NCBI GenBank assembly: GCA_932294295.1
Contig: OW028576.1
Coordinates: forward strand, 48,250,199-48,314,198
Direction of reading: 5' to 3'
Source: Alitta virens
Taxonomy: Eukaryota; Annelida; Polychaeta; Phyllodocida; Nereididae
Length of the DNA stretch: 64,000 bases
Of this stretch, positions 1 to 12,300 are shown one piece after another. The notes beneath the pieces are model-generated. The model did not search any database. It was not told the DNA's origin and worked only from the letters and a program-made list of their open reading frames with translations. A program made the translations under genes and the position numbers. Positions within the stretch are counted from its first letter, which is position 1; each line of letters opens with the position of its first letter.

Positions 1-26
1 AACAATAATATCATATTAAGGAATAT

Positions 27-3000
27 TTAATATCCTTTAAATCCATAATCATCGTCTTCATCTTCTTGTTGTGCGGAACGGTTACTTTGCGCTTTTTCTT
101 TTAGTTTTGCCTGAAAGGGATAAAATGAAAAATGTTAGATGTTATGGTGTCAGTGACCTCTTGCGGTACTTTTTCTCCCCAGAATACATAAAAACTCTAA
201 ACAAGCCACACTAACTACTGACCTGTAACATAATGTGATTGACCACTCCGATTCGAATGTCCATCTGCGTACACTCTTGTCTCAATTTCTGAATTGCTTG
301 CTTGACCTTCACCAAAGGTGCTGAAATACAAAGATAATATCATTTGAAAAAATTATTTGCAAAATCAGTTTCATTGACCTACTATTTTTGCAATCAGTTC
401 TGATTGGTTGCCTTTGCGCTCTCAAAGCGAAAAAATGTCATTTGCAAATAAATATGCATGAAGGACCGTGCGTCATGGTCTCTGATTGGCTGCTAGTTTT
501 GGCCTGATCAGAAACGCAACAAAACTATGTCAGATAATTACTTATTCATAATTAGCAACGAGCGACGGTTGATTCGTCATGGTATGACTTGGGATGATGC
601 TTCTATACTATAGCGCCCCATCCACAAGCAACTATCGCCTTGAATAATTATTTAATACCAAAGATCCCTCCAGTTCTTTGGTAATTCTTTAGCGAATCAA
701 CAAAAAGAGCATTGGAATGATGGGCCATTTGTTTCTGTATCGGACAAAGTTGCTGAGAAATTAATTTTATATTAACCTCCATCCGTCATGCTTGTTCCCC
801 TTTCTTCCATCTCCTGTTTGCACTTTTCTAAATCATCTGAAACCTAAAAGAAAACACCTTATAGTTTTACTTTGTATATCAATAAAGCGAGCAAAGTTCT
901 AGTAGTCCAATGGTGAACTCTTCGGTCAATAGGGGGAGACACTGGTGGTCCCCACAACCTTTGTGACATCAACAATGACCCGATTGTATGACTACAACAT
1001 CGAACAATGGCCTGACTCGTTCCCGTCTCAAGTATAGAGACAGGTCGGGTCTGTGAATGGCAAAGTGACGTCACAATCTGTGTACGCTAGATGTCAACCA
1101 ATCAGATCACAGAACTCGCCAGACCAACCTGAGTGTTGCAAGGACTGGTACACAGCTTCCTTTGTAGGCTCAAAAGTCCCCAAAATATTGTTTTTTGGTC
1201 ATATTTTATCATAACAAAGCTTGCAGCAGCACAAAATGGATAGAAATGTTAAGTAAGTCAATATAACTAGCTCAGTTAAAGCCATCATGTACATACAGTA
1301 GGGGGTGGTAATTTCAATAACATCAGGACACAAACATGCATCAACGTAACTGCATAGTAAGAACAATAAAGAAAGTAATAAGCAGCATCAAGATAGTTAA
1401 ACAAACCTCAGCGAGAATCTTAGTTCTTTCCTGGACACCTCCACTCGCCTGTCGATATCTCTCCTTTGTTTCCGCTAATTGATCTTGGAGGGCGCGGAAA
1501 TCCTGTCACATGAAATGATTAATATACATCATCAGTCAAAATAGTTAATTCACATACCTTTTACGATCAATACTGTTCCTTTTAACTTGCATTCACAAAT
1601 CCGAATTTTCACAATTTTTACTGTTTTATTAAAATCCAATTTATCTCACCCAAAATCATTTATATATAATCTGAAGCTGAAGACATTTGCCCTATAGGTG
1701 GGGTATTTTATTGTCCTCAACAATTTAACTTCACTTCTGAGATAATTCACCTGCAAATGATGTTCCAACTGGTTATTGATGTACTTCTCCCTGCTTCCGA
1801 TTTTCTCGAGGGTGCGAGTGATTTCTGTGTATAGTTTGTCCAAATACGACTGAGTGTCCTTCAACGATGTCTCGATGCCTTCTTTGTGTTGGTGCATCTG
1901 CTCTACGTGAACACGCCAATCCTGCGAAGAAAATTAGCGAAATTTAAAGACAGAAACAAGGGCAAAGAAACCTACAGTATAGCGGACCCAGATTTATGAC
2001 CATATTTAACGAGTCTCATTGCTAGGCCTATGATGTAAAAATGCCTGAAATATATGTATGACGTCACAAACAAATGTAGTTATGACGGCGGCTTCATCTT
2101 CACGGTACAGACAGCGTTTATTTTTGCTTTTTCCCCAAACCCCTGCTCATCTACACCAAATGTTATTTATATTGTGCCAGAACTTCAAACTCACGAAATT
2201 TTTGATAAAATTTGATTTTTAATGGGCGCTAAATATGGGCATAAATTTGGGTCCGCTATACTGCACTAAACCCAACCTTTGATATAGAAATGCGATGCTC
2301 TATTTATAAAACACGACATAATACAGCAATTTAGTATTTAGTAGTTATTAGTATTAAGTTTATTTGGCATCATATGAATAGAGTTATACAGAAGCATACT
2401 TTCAGAATACATATATATATACATATAAATCATGTACTTATAGTGGAAAGTTGGTTAAGACAGAATTTATCATAACGTTTGCAGCACTCTCGATGGAATA
2501 TGTCAGCTAAATTGAGTTTCAGAGAAAATGCAGTCAGGTCAAAAAGTTTCCACACTTGAACATGTCATAAATGGAAGTTGAAATGAGCAATCAAAAATTA
2601 CACTTTATCCAAGGCAGTCCAATGTTATGTACAAATGACAGGAGTTGATCTAAGATTAAATGTGCTCCTACATGATCTGCCAAGTGGCAAAATGACTTAG
2701 TGACGTTTTCTCATTGTATCTATCCGCCGCTGCTTCATGAAATATTTTTGGCAGAACAACAAATTTTGGGAACTGTTCAGAACAGGTAAAGAATGAACCG
2801 ACCACAGTGACACCAGGAAATTCTGTTATAGGAGCAGGTAAGCAACAAAATCTCCCTTCATTTGTCTCTGTAGGACTGAATAATCAAAGAAAACAGACTG
2901 TTAATGCTGGACCCACAGACGGTAATTAAGAGTGCACGCATTCAAATTAACACTTACTTTGTTATCAGTTCGAATGGTGACTTTGAGTTGTGGCATGACT

Positions 3001-6000
3001 CTCTCGACCTCCATCTTCCATTCCGCTGCGTCTGTGTTTGATTCCATGATTTCTTCTGGTTTCCCGGAATCTGCGTCCTACAAAAATGATAAATTAGATT
3101 AACTACAGATAAGAATTCAATTAAATATGTGTTTTTTTTTGCTCTATTGCCCATTTACCATAACGACTTATTGACTCTTAAATTGCCTCAGACGAAATGA
3201 AATCTGAGCTTAAAATCTGAGCCAAAAATGAAACGACTTCAAAATTTGGAAAAAGTGCAGTATAGCATACCCGAATATTTGAGCTTATTTAGCCAGCCTG
3301 GTTGCTATGCCTATGACGTCATGTGTTTGAATTCAATGAATAACGTCACAAACAAACGACTAAGGTTTTCATTTACAAGGCTAGAAATTGTTTATTTTTT
3401 ACTTTTATCGGGGGCTTCGAATCTGCCCCCAAACCCCGCTCTGCTACGCAAATAGTATTCCTCTTGTGTGCTAGATCTAAACTGAACAAAAACTAATGTT
3501 TTTTAATATTTCATGGATTCGAATATGGGCATAAATTTGGGTCTGCTATACTGCACTAAACCCCAACATTTTTAATGAAATAATTAACAAATAAGTGTGC
3601 TATAGCTTTTAAAAATTCCACTGTGATTGAACTTAGCTATGAATGTTAAAGATGTGATGGGTATGTTTTCAAAAAAATTTAATTGAACCCAAACTCAACA
3701 AGATGAATATTTTTAAGATTTCATAATACTTATGATAAAACATGGCAAAATTTGTTTTATTATTGATTATCATTTAAAAGTAAACCTTTTTTTTTTAATT
3801 ACATAAAAAATGTGTCTAAACATCAAAACGACTTTCCATGAGTTCATTAGAATAAAAAACTAAATCCAAGATAATTTCTACACACAATATTAATACACGC
3901 AAACATCTATTTCCCACAGGATTAGATGTATATCTAGCATTGTCATAGACTTCCACTTACATGATTTTTCTGACCGAGTTTTTTCAAATCGTCGAGACCC
4001 AAAATATTTTCTTCTTCTTCAAAATCATCCTCATCCACCTGCAAGTGAAAATAAAGTAGTTTTTTATCAATTATACCGTTCGTTAATAATGAATGTCGTG
4101 ATTAATCTTATTACTCAGCTGTCACTTGAGCTTAAAAGAAATAAAAATCACATGGTAGCCTGACACTAGAAAGCATAAGTAAAAAATAAAATATATTTTA
4201 ACATATCTGCCTGGTTTTACCATGAAAGACATTCATGATATGATTTGTTACATATATTTCCATTTACTGACACTTTAATACATTCATTAATCTGTAATAA
4301 TTTACTTATTTAACTTTGTGTATCTATTACACGAAACAAATACTACATATCAGACGTGATTTTGCTACTGGAGTTTATGTTATAGGTGGGTCGGATATTG
4401 CGCCCCTAAGGTCAACATAGCAGCAAATGAAATAGTTATTTTCATATTACAGAATCTGAAGTTGTATTGCCTTTCTAGACACAGGAACCCTTCTGTGTCT
4501 ATCTATATTATATATTTATCGAAAATGGAATAACTTACAGCCATATTATCATCATCAACCTTGTCCAATGTCAGTTCTGCGTCATCCTCGATTATATTTT
4601 CCTCATCAGCCTCTTCTTCAGGGTATATGGGCCTAAATAAAAATGAAACGTATTAGATAGAAGGATAGATAGATAGATAGATATGGAAAGTCCAGCCCTC
4701 TCAGCAGGGGTGGCGCCCCCCCCCCCCCCTCCCCATTTAATGATCAGGACATATTTGAAGTGCACTTTTGGCTGTCTCATATGTTGACACAATTTAAAAG
4801 GGCCCCTCCCCCCCTCCCTTCTCCCCAGTTCAGAAAAAGTTCCACCGCAAGTTCTTGCCGCTATCCAAGGCAAGTTCTTGCCGCTATCCAAGGCAAGTTC
4901 TTGCCGCTATCAAGGCTTGATTGATGAGGTGAGAGAGAGGAGGAGTCCACCCAGGTTACACATTTACCCCATGGGTCCGGTCTTGTACTTGCTTCAGCAC
5001 CAAGTACAAGGCACATGTCATCTCATGCAATCGACATCCAGCTGGGATGTAGCTAAGAAAAGTGCCTAATCCATTTATCAAACCCAGGACCTCCAGCAGA
5101 GCTGGCCAAATTTGGAATTAGAATTATTATATCAAAAATATTCTGAGGGTTTAGTGCAGTATAACAGACCCAAATTAATGCCCATATTTGGCGTCCATAA
5201 AATATTAAAAAATATAACTATTTTTTTGCTAAATTTTGTTCTAGCAAACAAGAGGAGCCCAGCAGGGGTTTGGGGGCGGCACTGTCAATGACATGCAATG
5301 TGCCAATTAAATAGGGCTGGTCAGTTCTCATGTGATGTTGTACCCAGAAATACCAATACAATACAGGACGTCACCACAACCTAATTACTGATGACATCAT
5401 CTGGTATTGTGTACTGGTGACGTCATGTACTGTATTAGTATTTCCTATACTAGTGTATTACAATCATCTCTACCAACATTTAGTGAAACAGAACATTTAA
5501 AACGTGACGGAAAAAGTGCAGTATAGCGGACCCAGATTTATGACCATATTTAGACAGCCTGGATGCTATGAGTATGACGTCAAATGCTTGAGTTTAATGT
5601 ATGACGTCACAACCCAATAATCGCGGTTTTCATATTCACAGCAAGATGTATGACTTCTTTTTTCCATACAAAGCCCCCAAACCCCAGCTACCACTGGCCA
5701 CTCTTCACATTTATGTTATTATAATTGTGCTAGAACTTAAAACTTGGTCATAAAGGTGATTTATTTCATATTTCATGAACATCAAATATGTGGTCATAAC
5801 CCTAAGTGCCTTATCATAAATTCAGAGCTTGTTATGAACAAAAACTTTCTTCAATCAAAGTGCCAGTGAGCAAAAATCATATCTAACGCAGCCGCTATAG
5901 ATACTAATTTATTTATCATTGATTTATGTTACTCATTATTTATTTGATGATGGTGATATGCAACATCATCGTGCATTTACGAAAGAAGTATAACACGTAC

Positions 6001-8485
6001 ATTTTCCAAGAGAAGGTCTTCGCTTTAAGGGCTTCATCAGCTAATCTGTTCAATATCCAGATACATTGTTCACCGTAGCCTTGTTTTAATTTTGATGGCG
6101 GAAAGTCTGGCGTGTGACCCTGTTGAAAGAGAGAAAAAAACATGTAATATTGTAACTTTCATTGTGTTCGACAGCATAACAATCACAGCTTTTATAGTTT
6201 TTATATAAGACTAAAACATGTATTATTATTATCATACCTTGTAGAACATTTAGAAGAGTATATAAAATAGATTGATATTAAAATTTAGAAATTAAAATGA
6301 AATAGATGAAGTCCTCAAACTTAACATAAGAGAAGAGTTTGAGGATAAGAGTGTTTTCTATACACTGAATATCTGGTCGTTTTGCAAAAATGTACCAAAT
6401 AATATAAAATATAAGGTCAGGGATCAAAGATTCGAAATAAGGCTCAACAACGGTAACCCGCTTTCCAGTTACCATAAATATTGATAGGGTAACCTGCCCT
6501 AGTGGCAACTGTTGTGACCAAAATATTTGATGCATTTTGTTGCGAACGGCGGTCCACCCGCGTGAAAAATAATTATGGTAGCCTGAACGATCGTTCTCAG
6601 TTATTTCGATTCCTGTAAGGTTTTGTTAATTTTAAGCAGGTGTTTTAATAATTTCACAAAATGTTACAACACTACATGGCCAAATTTGCCTTGAGCGTTT
6701 TCCATGAGAAAGAAAAACACATGGAGAACGCATGGTTTTTAGCTAATTATAATGAGGCAAAAACCATGCCTTTTCCAGGCGTTCATCCAAATGCCTGGGA
6801 AACAAATGTGGCGCATTTGGCTATGTATAGGCAGAGTTTTCTGGAGGCCTGTGTTTTTATGTTTTTCTTATATTTTATTTTTTGGGGACGGGAGGGAATT
6901 CATACTCCCTTCAAATGGGTATCACAACCCGCCAAAATGTCTAAACCTCTAATAAATCCCAAAACAAGGTCATAATTTAATTTCTTGAATCCAAAAGCCT
7001 CCTACCAATTGTCTGACTTCGTCCAATATGCTGGAAATTGTGGCATTTGGATCATCATACTCTTGAGGTTGTTCAAAATGTTTCCCGGACATTTGCAAAA
7101 GCCAAGCTGAGATGGAGGTGAAGGCGTAGAACTGCTCTCCTGAGTTTGTTTGCAGTGCAAAATAATGTCTGCAACCATAAAAATTGAACAATGAAGCAAA
7201 TTATAAAATGTCTTATTGAGCACTTCATATGACACTTATATGATTTTACGTATTCTTAAGTGTGTCTAATAGTTTCCATTATCAAGAAAAAATTGCGTAT
7301 GTTAGGTCACACTCATTTGATCTTTAGCTACTTGCATTTACCAACATGATGAGAAATGTGCCGACAGAAAAATCAAATGATAGGACATAAAGTTTTTAGT
7401 GTTCCAGCTAGGCCATTTGAGCATGGCGCCGCACAATGCCTGATGCCCCTTGCGCCATGCCCGGATTTGTTAGCGCCATGCTTTTTCTTTTTTTTCCTCT
7501 TTAACTAGCTCGGCATCCTATATGAGACTCTTAAGATGCCCTTATTTTCTTCTGCGCCATGCCCAATTGAAATCCTAGCTGGAAACTGAACCCTTAAATA
7601 ATTCTCTTAGAAGAGATTTAGATTATTTTTATTTAGAAGATCCGAGAAGCTAACTTTAGACTAAATAATTATTTCCTTAATCACTAAATAAATTGAATAT
7701 ATAAGCACTTCAACAAAATACAGGTTTTACTAGAAATTAATTAATTAGTGCTTAAAATTCTAAGTCAGTCCCATCAAAAATTCAATACATTGTTCTAGTG
7801 ACTGGCTGACGATTGATTATACTCGATCGTCAGTCACTTAATAAAAAATATGCGACGTTAAATTAAATGATTGGGACCGATTTTCGTCAGTTCCGATGTA
7901 CGAGTTAATTAAATTCAGATTAAGGTTTGAAAATAAAGCATTCTATTGATTCTCATTGACAGTTGTTAGTGACACTTGGTGTTGTTTCCACAATTCAATA
8001 TTTTGTCAGTGAAAATGTATGGAGTTTAATAATCAGTTTATATAGGTATCCAAACCGACTAAAATCGATCATTGGTTAGTTTCCCTCAGCTGATGATCGA
8101 CTACAAAAATGTTACCGACTCCCATCACTAAATTGTACAGTACAATGGGAATTTAAAAAAACTGCTTTAGATATGCAAGCATATCAATATTATGAAGAAA
8201 AAAAAACTCATAGCATGCAAATTAAAAAAAAAAGGGTTAGATAGATTGTGAATTCCTTAATTATTAATCACATAAATTAAACATGAAAGTTCATAAACAA
8301 TTATGATTTCATGATGATGATGATTGTTACCTGGAAAAAGCCTTAAAACCCATCTGCCGGCAGAAAGTTGTTTCGTAATGAAGCAATTTCAGCTTGTCAA
8401 GTAATTCTTCCATCTCAACAAATATTTGATAAAGAAGGCCGGGGCCTCCCTCCCCCTCGTCTGCTTGTTTGCCATCGTCCGACAT
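27..8485 (-). CDS. IFT57: Intraflagellar transport protein 57, complete coding region, 11 exons
   Basis: IFT57 is a peripheral subunit of the IFT-B complex, which carries cargo along ciliary microtubules. Coding exons, 5' to 3' on the minus strand, are 8485-8331, 7168-7006, 6119-6001, 4632-4539, 4038-3961, 3077-2958, 1921-1751, 1502-1407, 843-777, 320-223 and 110-27. All borders are GT-AG, the phases join without a break, and the sum is 1245 nt (414 aa plus TAA); the human protein is about 429 aa. Family landmarks: the N-terminal calponin-homology-like domain (about residues 15-145) with EQPQEYDDPNATIS and DFPPSKLK, an acidic linker (EDDAELTLDKVD), then a long C-terminal coiled coil with EITRTLEKIGSREKYINNQL. 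The protein ends in an acidic tail (EDEDDDYGFKGY). The chosen ATG at 8485 is the first in frame and has A at -3. Several introns carry MITE, SINE and foldback insertions. The identification is from remembered family motifs, not a search. Confidence 0.96.
1974..2268 (+). mobile_element. MITE family 1 (CRE-bearing), in an IFT57 intron
   Basis: The left end reads CAGTATAGCGGACCCAGATT and the right end is its inverted counterpart (GGGTCCGCTATACTGCAC), giving terminal inverted repeats over a body of about 0.3 kb. The body holds TGACGTCAC, a T-rich tract and 'CCCCAAACCCC'. It is too short to encode a transposase. Confidence 0.75.
3253..3560 (+). mobile_element. MITE family 1 copy, in an IFT57 intron
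   Basis: It begins AGTGCAGTATAGC and ends GTCTGCTATACTGCACT. Internal TGACGTCATG and AACGTCAC motifs and the CCCCAAACCCC stretch match the other copies. Confidence 0.75.
4840..5100 (-). mobile_element. tRNA-derived SINE, in an IFT57 intron
   Basis: Read on the minus strand it has a B-box-like GGTCCTGGGTTTGATAAATG head. The family core follows (tail of ACTTGGTG...GAAGCAAGTACAAGACC), then CTCCTCCTCTCTCTC and a 3' part that reaches the GATA run at 4666-4684. The repeated GCAAGTTCTTGCCGCTAT (three times, 4849-4914) is a local duplication of the tail. Confidence 0.65.
5152..5285 (-). mobile_element. MITE family 1, truncated copy
   Basis: Only one end is present (TTAGTGCAGTATAACAGACC, then GGGGTTTGGGGGCGGC). 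The arrangement is opposite to the neighbouring copies and the other half is missing. Confidence 0.6.
5513..5800 (+). mobile_element. MITE family 1 copy with decayed right end
   Basis: The left terminal repeat (AGTGCAGTATAGCGGACCC) and two TGACGTCA-type motifs are clear. The right terminal repeat is lost or strongly diverged near 5800. Confidence 0.65.
6673..6827. mobile_element. Hairpin element family 2, in an IFT57 intron
   Basis: It is a foldback of about 155 bases from TACATGGCCAAAT to ATTTGGCTATGTA. The arms contain 'TTTTCCATGAGAA' and 'AACGCATGGTTTTTAGC' and their complements around an AT-rich loop. Confidence 0.7.
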
Positions 8486-8592
8486 AGTTTCTGAAAAAGG
8501 AAATATAATGGATATCAGTAGAACCAATCAAAAATTGAGCCGTGTCACTTATAACACAGCTAGAGAAAAAAAAAAAAAAAAAGAAGCAATTT

Positions 8593-8600
8593 TGACGTCA
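8593..8600. promoter_or_regulatory. CRE octamer TGACGTCA
   Basis: This is a perfect palindromic CREB/ATF site, 9 bases from the X-box-like motif on its IFT57 side. The same octamer is common in a MITE family of this genome, but the flanks here do not match that MITE. Confidence 0.45.
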
Positions 8601-8609
8601 TCGGTCATT

Positions 8610-8621
8610 GTCGCCCGCAAC
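8610..8621 (-). promoter_or_regulatory. RFX X-box-like motif
   Basis: The plus strand reads GTCGCC-CGCAAC, against the X-box consensus GTNRCC-N(0-3)-RGYAAC: the first half is perfect and the second half has one mismatch. It lies 125 bases upstream of the IFT57 start codon, the usual distance for X-boxes of ciliary genes bound by RFX factors. Binding is inferred. Confidence 0.45.
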
Positions 8622-9312
8622 CACTATGGGGCTAGTAGGCCCAATAAAGTCACACAGCCCTTTCAATATTTTAATTAAGGCCTATACTAGCTGTGGTATG
8701 AAAATTACTTGAAATACTGGCATTTGTCACTATATTTCAATATTATTTGGTAAAACAATTTTTACATTATGGTAGATAATAAAAATCAAATATTTTTATC
8801 CTTTTTAAGTGCTGTCACTGCTGTGTCAACGTTACACAAATACAGTAAAATTAACAGGGTATTCATTGACAGCTGACCTGTCAGTCGACAACTGAACCAG
8901 CTGAACTGTCATTGTCAATCAGTTTGGGATTGTTTACAGTGGTTACCAAGTAAAAACCGCATTTATTCCTTTAAAAAAATCTTACCAAACCACATTGTAT
9001 CGCTTATAAAATATTGACACATATAGTTAGCTACGACTTTAACATAATTACAATCGATATTTTCCCAATTTCTACAAATATCTCGCAAAATTATTCACCT
9101 GTCAGCTCCACAAACTTCGGCTGCTCAAGAATTTGAAACTGGCTCGCACCAAATAGTAGGGCCGCAGAAACAATAAATGTCGCGAATAAAATCTTTCGGA
9201 AAAATTAACTTACATCGTATTAGATTTTTATATTCTTAATTAGTATTTTTGAAATAATTTATTGATTAACAAACGTTCGATTTATTTTTTCGTTCGTAAC
9301 TAGGAACGCCAC

Positions 9313-12300
9313 ATGGACAAAATGGCTGCCGGTCAGGAAGGAGCTGAGCTCCACAAATTTCTGTCTCAAGTGGATGAAATCCGTAAGTTTCGACCTCTAA
9401 TTGTGTGTAGGAGAGTATTTAAGGTATCAAGAATTAATTGTAAGTACAAACTGATGACACTTTGACAGTGATGATTTATTTAACATAATTTTTGCACTCC
9501 TAAATTATTGTTTTGGTGCAGACGAAATCATTTGACAAGTCAGATTGACTCAGAACTGAATCAGTCTATCAGTGTTCCATGCAGGCTAGAGTGTCAAATA
9601 AATTATGAATTGATGTCATTGTCATTCTGATATCTTAAGAGTGTTGTAGTACTACAGTACAGCCTAACTAGTACAGGTCTTGTGAAAATATGTAGCTTGA
9701 ACATCAAGAGTTAATTCAATTAATAATTGTGACTGGATAGCCTGATCTTGTCAGAGTTTTTTTCAAGTTGTTACCGTAATGTTGGCACTTTTTTTAGAGT
9801 ATCTATCCTCCAACTAAAAACTTTCGCATTCAAACTATAATAATGACATCACAATGCAGCTACACTGACCTTCCCTGTCCACTCTTTAGGACTTCATAGA
9901 CTTGTTTTTGAAAATAAATGAAGTCAGCGGTTTGACAATTATTATTAGAATGACATCACAACACTTAAAGTGACGTAGTTTGTTTATGATGCGTTGCTAT
10001 GCCTCGTTTTCATTTTGGATCTTCCCAGAATGCATTGTTCACACAGAATGCTGCTGTCAGCAAGGACGGATTTCTTACCTAACAGGATTAAACTAGGCTC
10101 AGGTTTATTATTATGACTGATGACAACAATTTCTCATAAAAAAAATGATAGACAAGTGCGTCCAGTTTTGTTAGAAAATTTAACTTAAACACCTTTCAGC
10201 TGTGCTTGGTAAATGGAACTGCTGTGAAAGTTTTTAAAGGCAAATCGGCTCATCTACACCATTTTGCAAACACAATTCTTATTTTTTTCGCTTTAGAATC
10301 GCTGATACAGAACCTGAGTGCAGAAGATGAAGATACAAGACTAAAAGCTCAAGCAGAAGCCGACAAAATTATCCGATCGCGCGAGAAGAAAACGACGAAA
10401 ACAGAACATGATAACACTGGAATTAACAAGACGTCCATTAACCAGAAAGCGTTTGATAATTACGACCAAACAGGGGGACCCGATGTTACGCCTGATATGG
10501 ATCAACGTAAGTATTTATAGATAAGTTCATAATGTGTTCAAACTTGGGCCAAATGGGGTGCAAAAGTGTTTGTCACATTATTAACATACAGATAGATGCA
10601 TGGTCGCATGTTTAATTTACACGTACTGTCTTGAATGCATAGTCTACACTTGGGGAGCTCAAGGAACATGACCTTGTTGCTACTTCCAATATTAAATGCA
10701 GGTTTGTTTTAATTAAGAGGCGTGTTAACTTATGTTAATTGGAAGCACTGTATAGTGAGGTTTCACTGTGTCAGATGTAGATATGAAAGTTCAGCTGTCT
10801 AATGCAAGTTCTTGCCACTCACAAGGGTTGATTGATGAGGAGAGAGAGAGGTGTCTGCCCATGTTACACATTTTACATGCTTTTACCCCTTGGGATGGAT
10901 CTCTTTATTGCCTCAGCATAGACACGTCACACCGAGTAAAAGGGACCACCAATTTAACATCTCATCCGAGAGACATCCAACTGGGATGTTGCTCATGAAA
11001 AGTGTCAAGGCCGGGTATTGAACCTAAATCCAGAAAGGGCGAATCGTGTGTCTAACCACTAGACTTCCCAACTGCAGTCTGAATAAAACTTTTTCACCGC
11101 CATATTGTCGCATAAATAAAATATATATTTCATTTTCAGAGTCTTTCATGGAAGCTCTGGAAGTTGATGCGCAAGAACGATATGAACGACGAAAGAAACA
11201 AGAAGCCGAAGCACTCAAAATAAAAGATCTCGGAAATGAACAATTTAAACTGGGAAATTACGAAAAGGCTCTTGAGTTCTACAACCAGGTCAGTTTGGCC
11301 GACATGTTCATACATGTTTTAATTTCATTGCATGCACTCAAATTTAAAAAAAAGGTAACTGAGTGAAAAAGAAATTCATAAAAACAAGCAATTGCTTTAT
11401 AGAGAAATTGCTAAAAATTACTTTAAATTGCTTACAATTACTCAGAATGTGATTAACTGTTGTACACTTACATTTATTTGAAGTTATAAATGTATTTACT
11501 TTACTTAAAAGTAAAAAAAAATTCCTTTTTCAAGTAGAAGTATAAAAGTTGTCGAAAATGAGTAAATTTTATAACTTTGCGTATGGACTGAATCTTGATA
11601 TCTCAAATAATTGCAACATTTTTTTCCTCAGGCACTACAAACTTTTAAAGATAACACAATACTTTGGACAAACCGAGCTCAGACTTATATCAAGTTGGAG
11701 CAGTACGATAATGCTATTAATGACTGCGATTGGGCTTTGAGAGTAAGTAAAATAACTTTAAAATATCATGAATCATGTCATGTAAGGGCTGTGCCATTTC
11801 ATGTTGTGGGGTGGACCTGAAGATTTTCAGACACCCCTGCTTGTTTTTAAAGACCCTCCCCCCCCCCTACCCCCATCTTTTTTATAAATTAAGATATGAA
11901 GAAAATACTAGTCAACCACTACCTCCCCTTTGTTTCTCTTTTGGAGCAACCCCCACCCCTCCTTAGCTTTTTTCAAAAAGTTATCCTGTTTGCCCCCACC
12001 CTACACTTTAAATCGAAGCTGAATAGTGGCTGAGACATTCCTAATAGTTAGTCTGCTGAAATGAATAGTTTATACCTATTGTATTTTTTCATTATTTCTT
12101 GACGCAGGTCTTTGAAAATTGCGTTAAAGCGCATGTTCACAAAGGGAAAGCTCTGTTGGCACTTAAGAGATATGACGAAGCCCTTGAAAGCTACGAGAAA
12201 GCTATGAAAGCTGAACCTGGTAAAAAGAATGTAATAGAAGGTGCGTTTGAATATTTCTACCGTTTTTGACAAGCTTGATTCCTGTCAAAGATTACGTAAC

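Larger units (their letters stand above)
8486..9312. promoter_or_regulatory. Bidirectional intergenic promoter region between IFT57 and TTC12
   Basis: These 827 bases separate the start codons of two divergent ciliary genes and must hold both 5' UTRs and core promoters. No TATA box stands out for either gene. Visible elements are an X-box-like site at 8610-8621, a CRE octamer at 8593-8600, a CCAAT at 8524-8528, a second X-box-like site at 8942-8954 (GTTACC-A-AGTAAA) and a weaker one at 9297-9308. An A-rich run covers 8565-8582. Promoter function is inferred from gene arrangement, and the start sites are not known. Confidence 0.7.

Noticed and set aside
8281..8527. Longer IFT57 N-terminus beginning at 8527
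   Set aside because: The upstream start would be TTG. The ATG at 8485 is the first in frame and gives a protein of the expected length.
9297..9308. X-box just before the TTC12 start (GTAACT-AGGAAC)
   Set aside because: It has two mismatches to the consensus and overlaps the likely 5' UTR; too weak to list separately.
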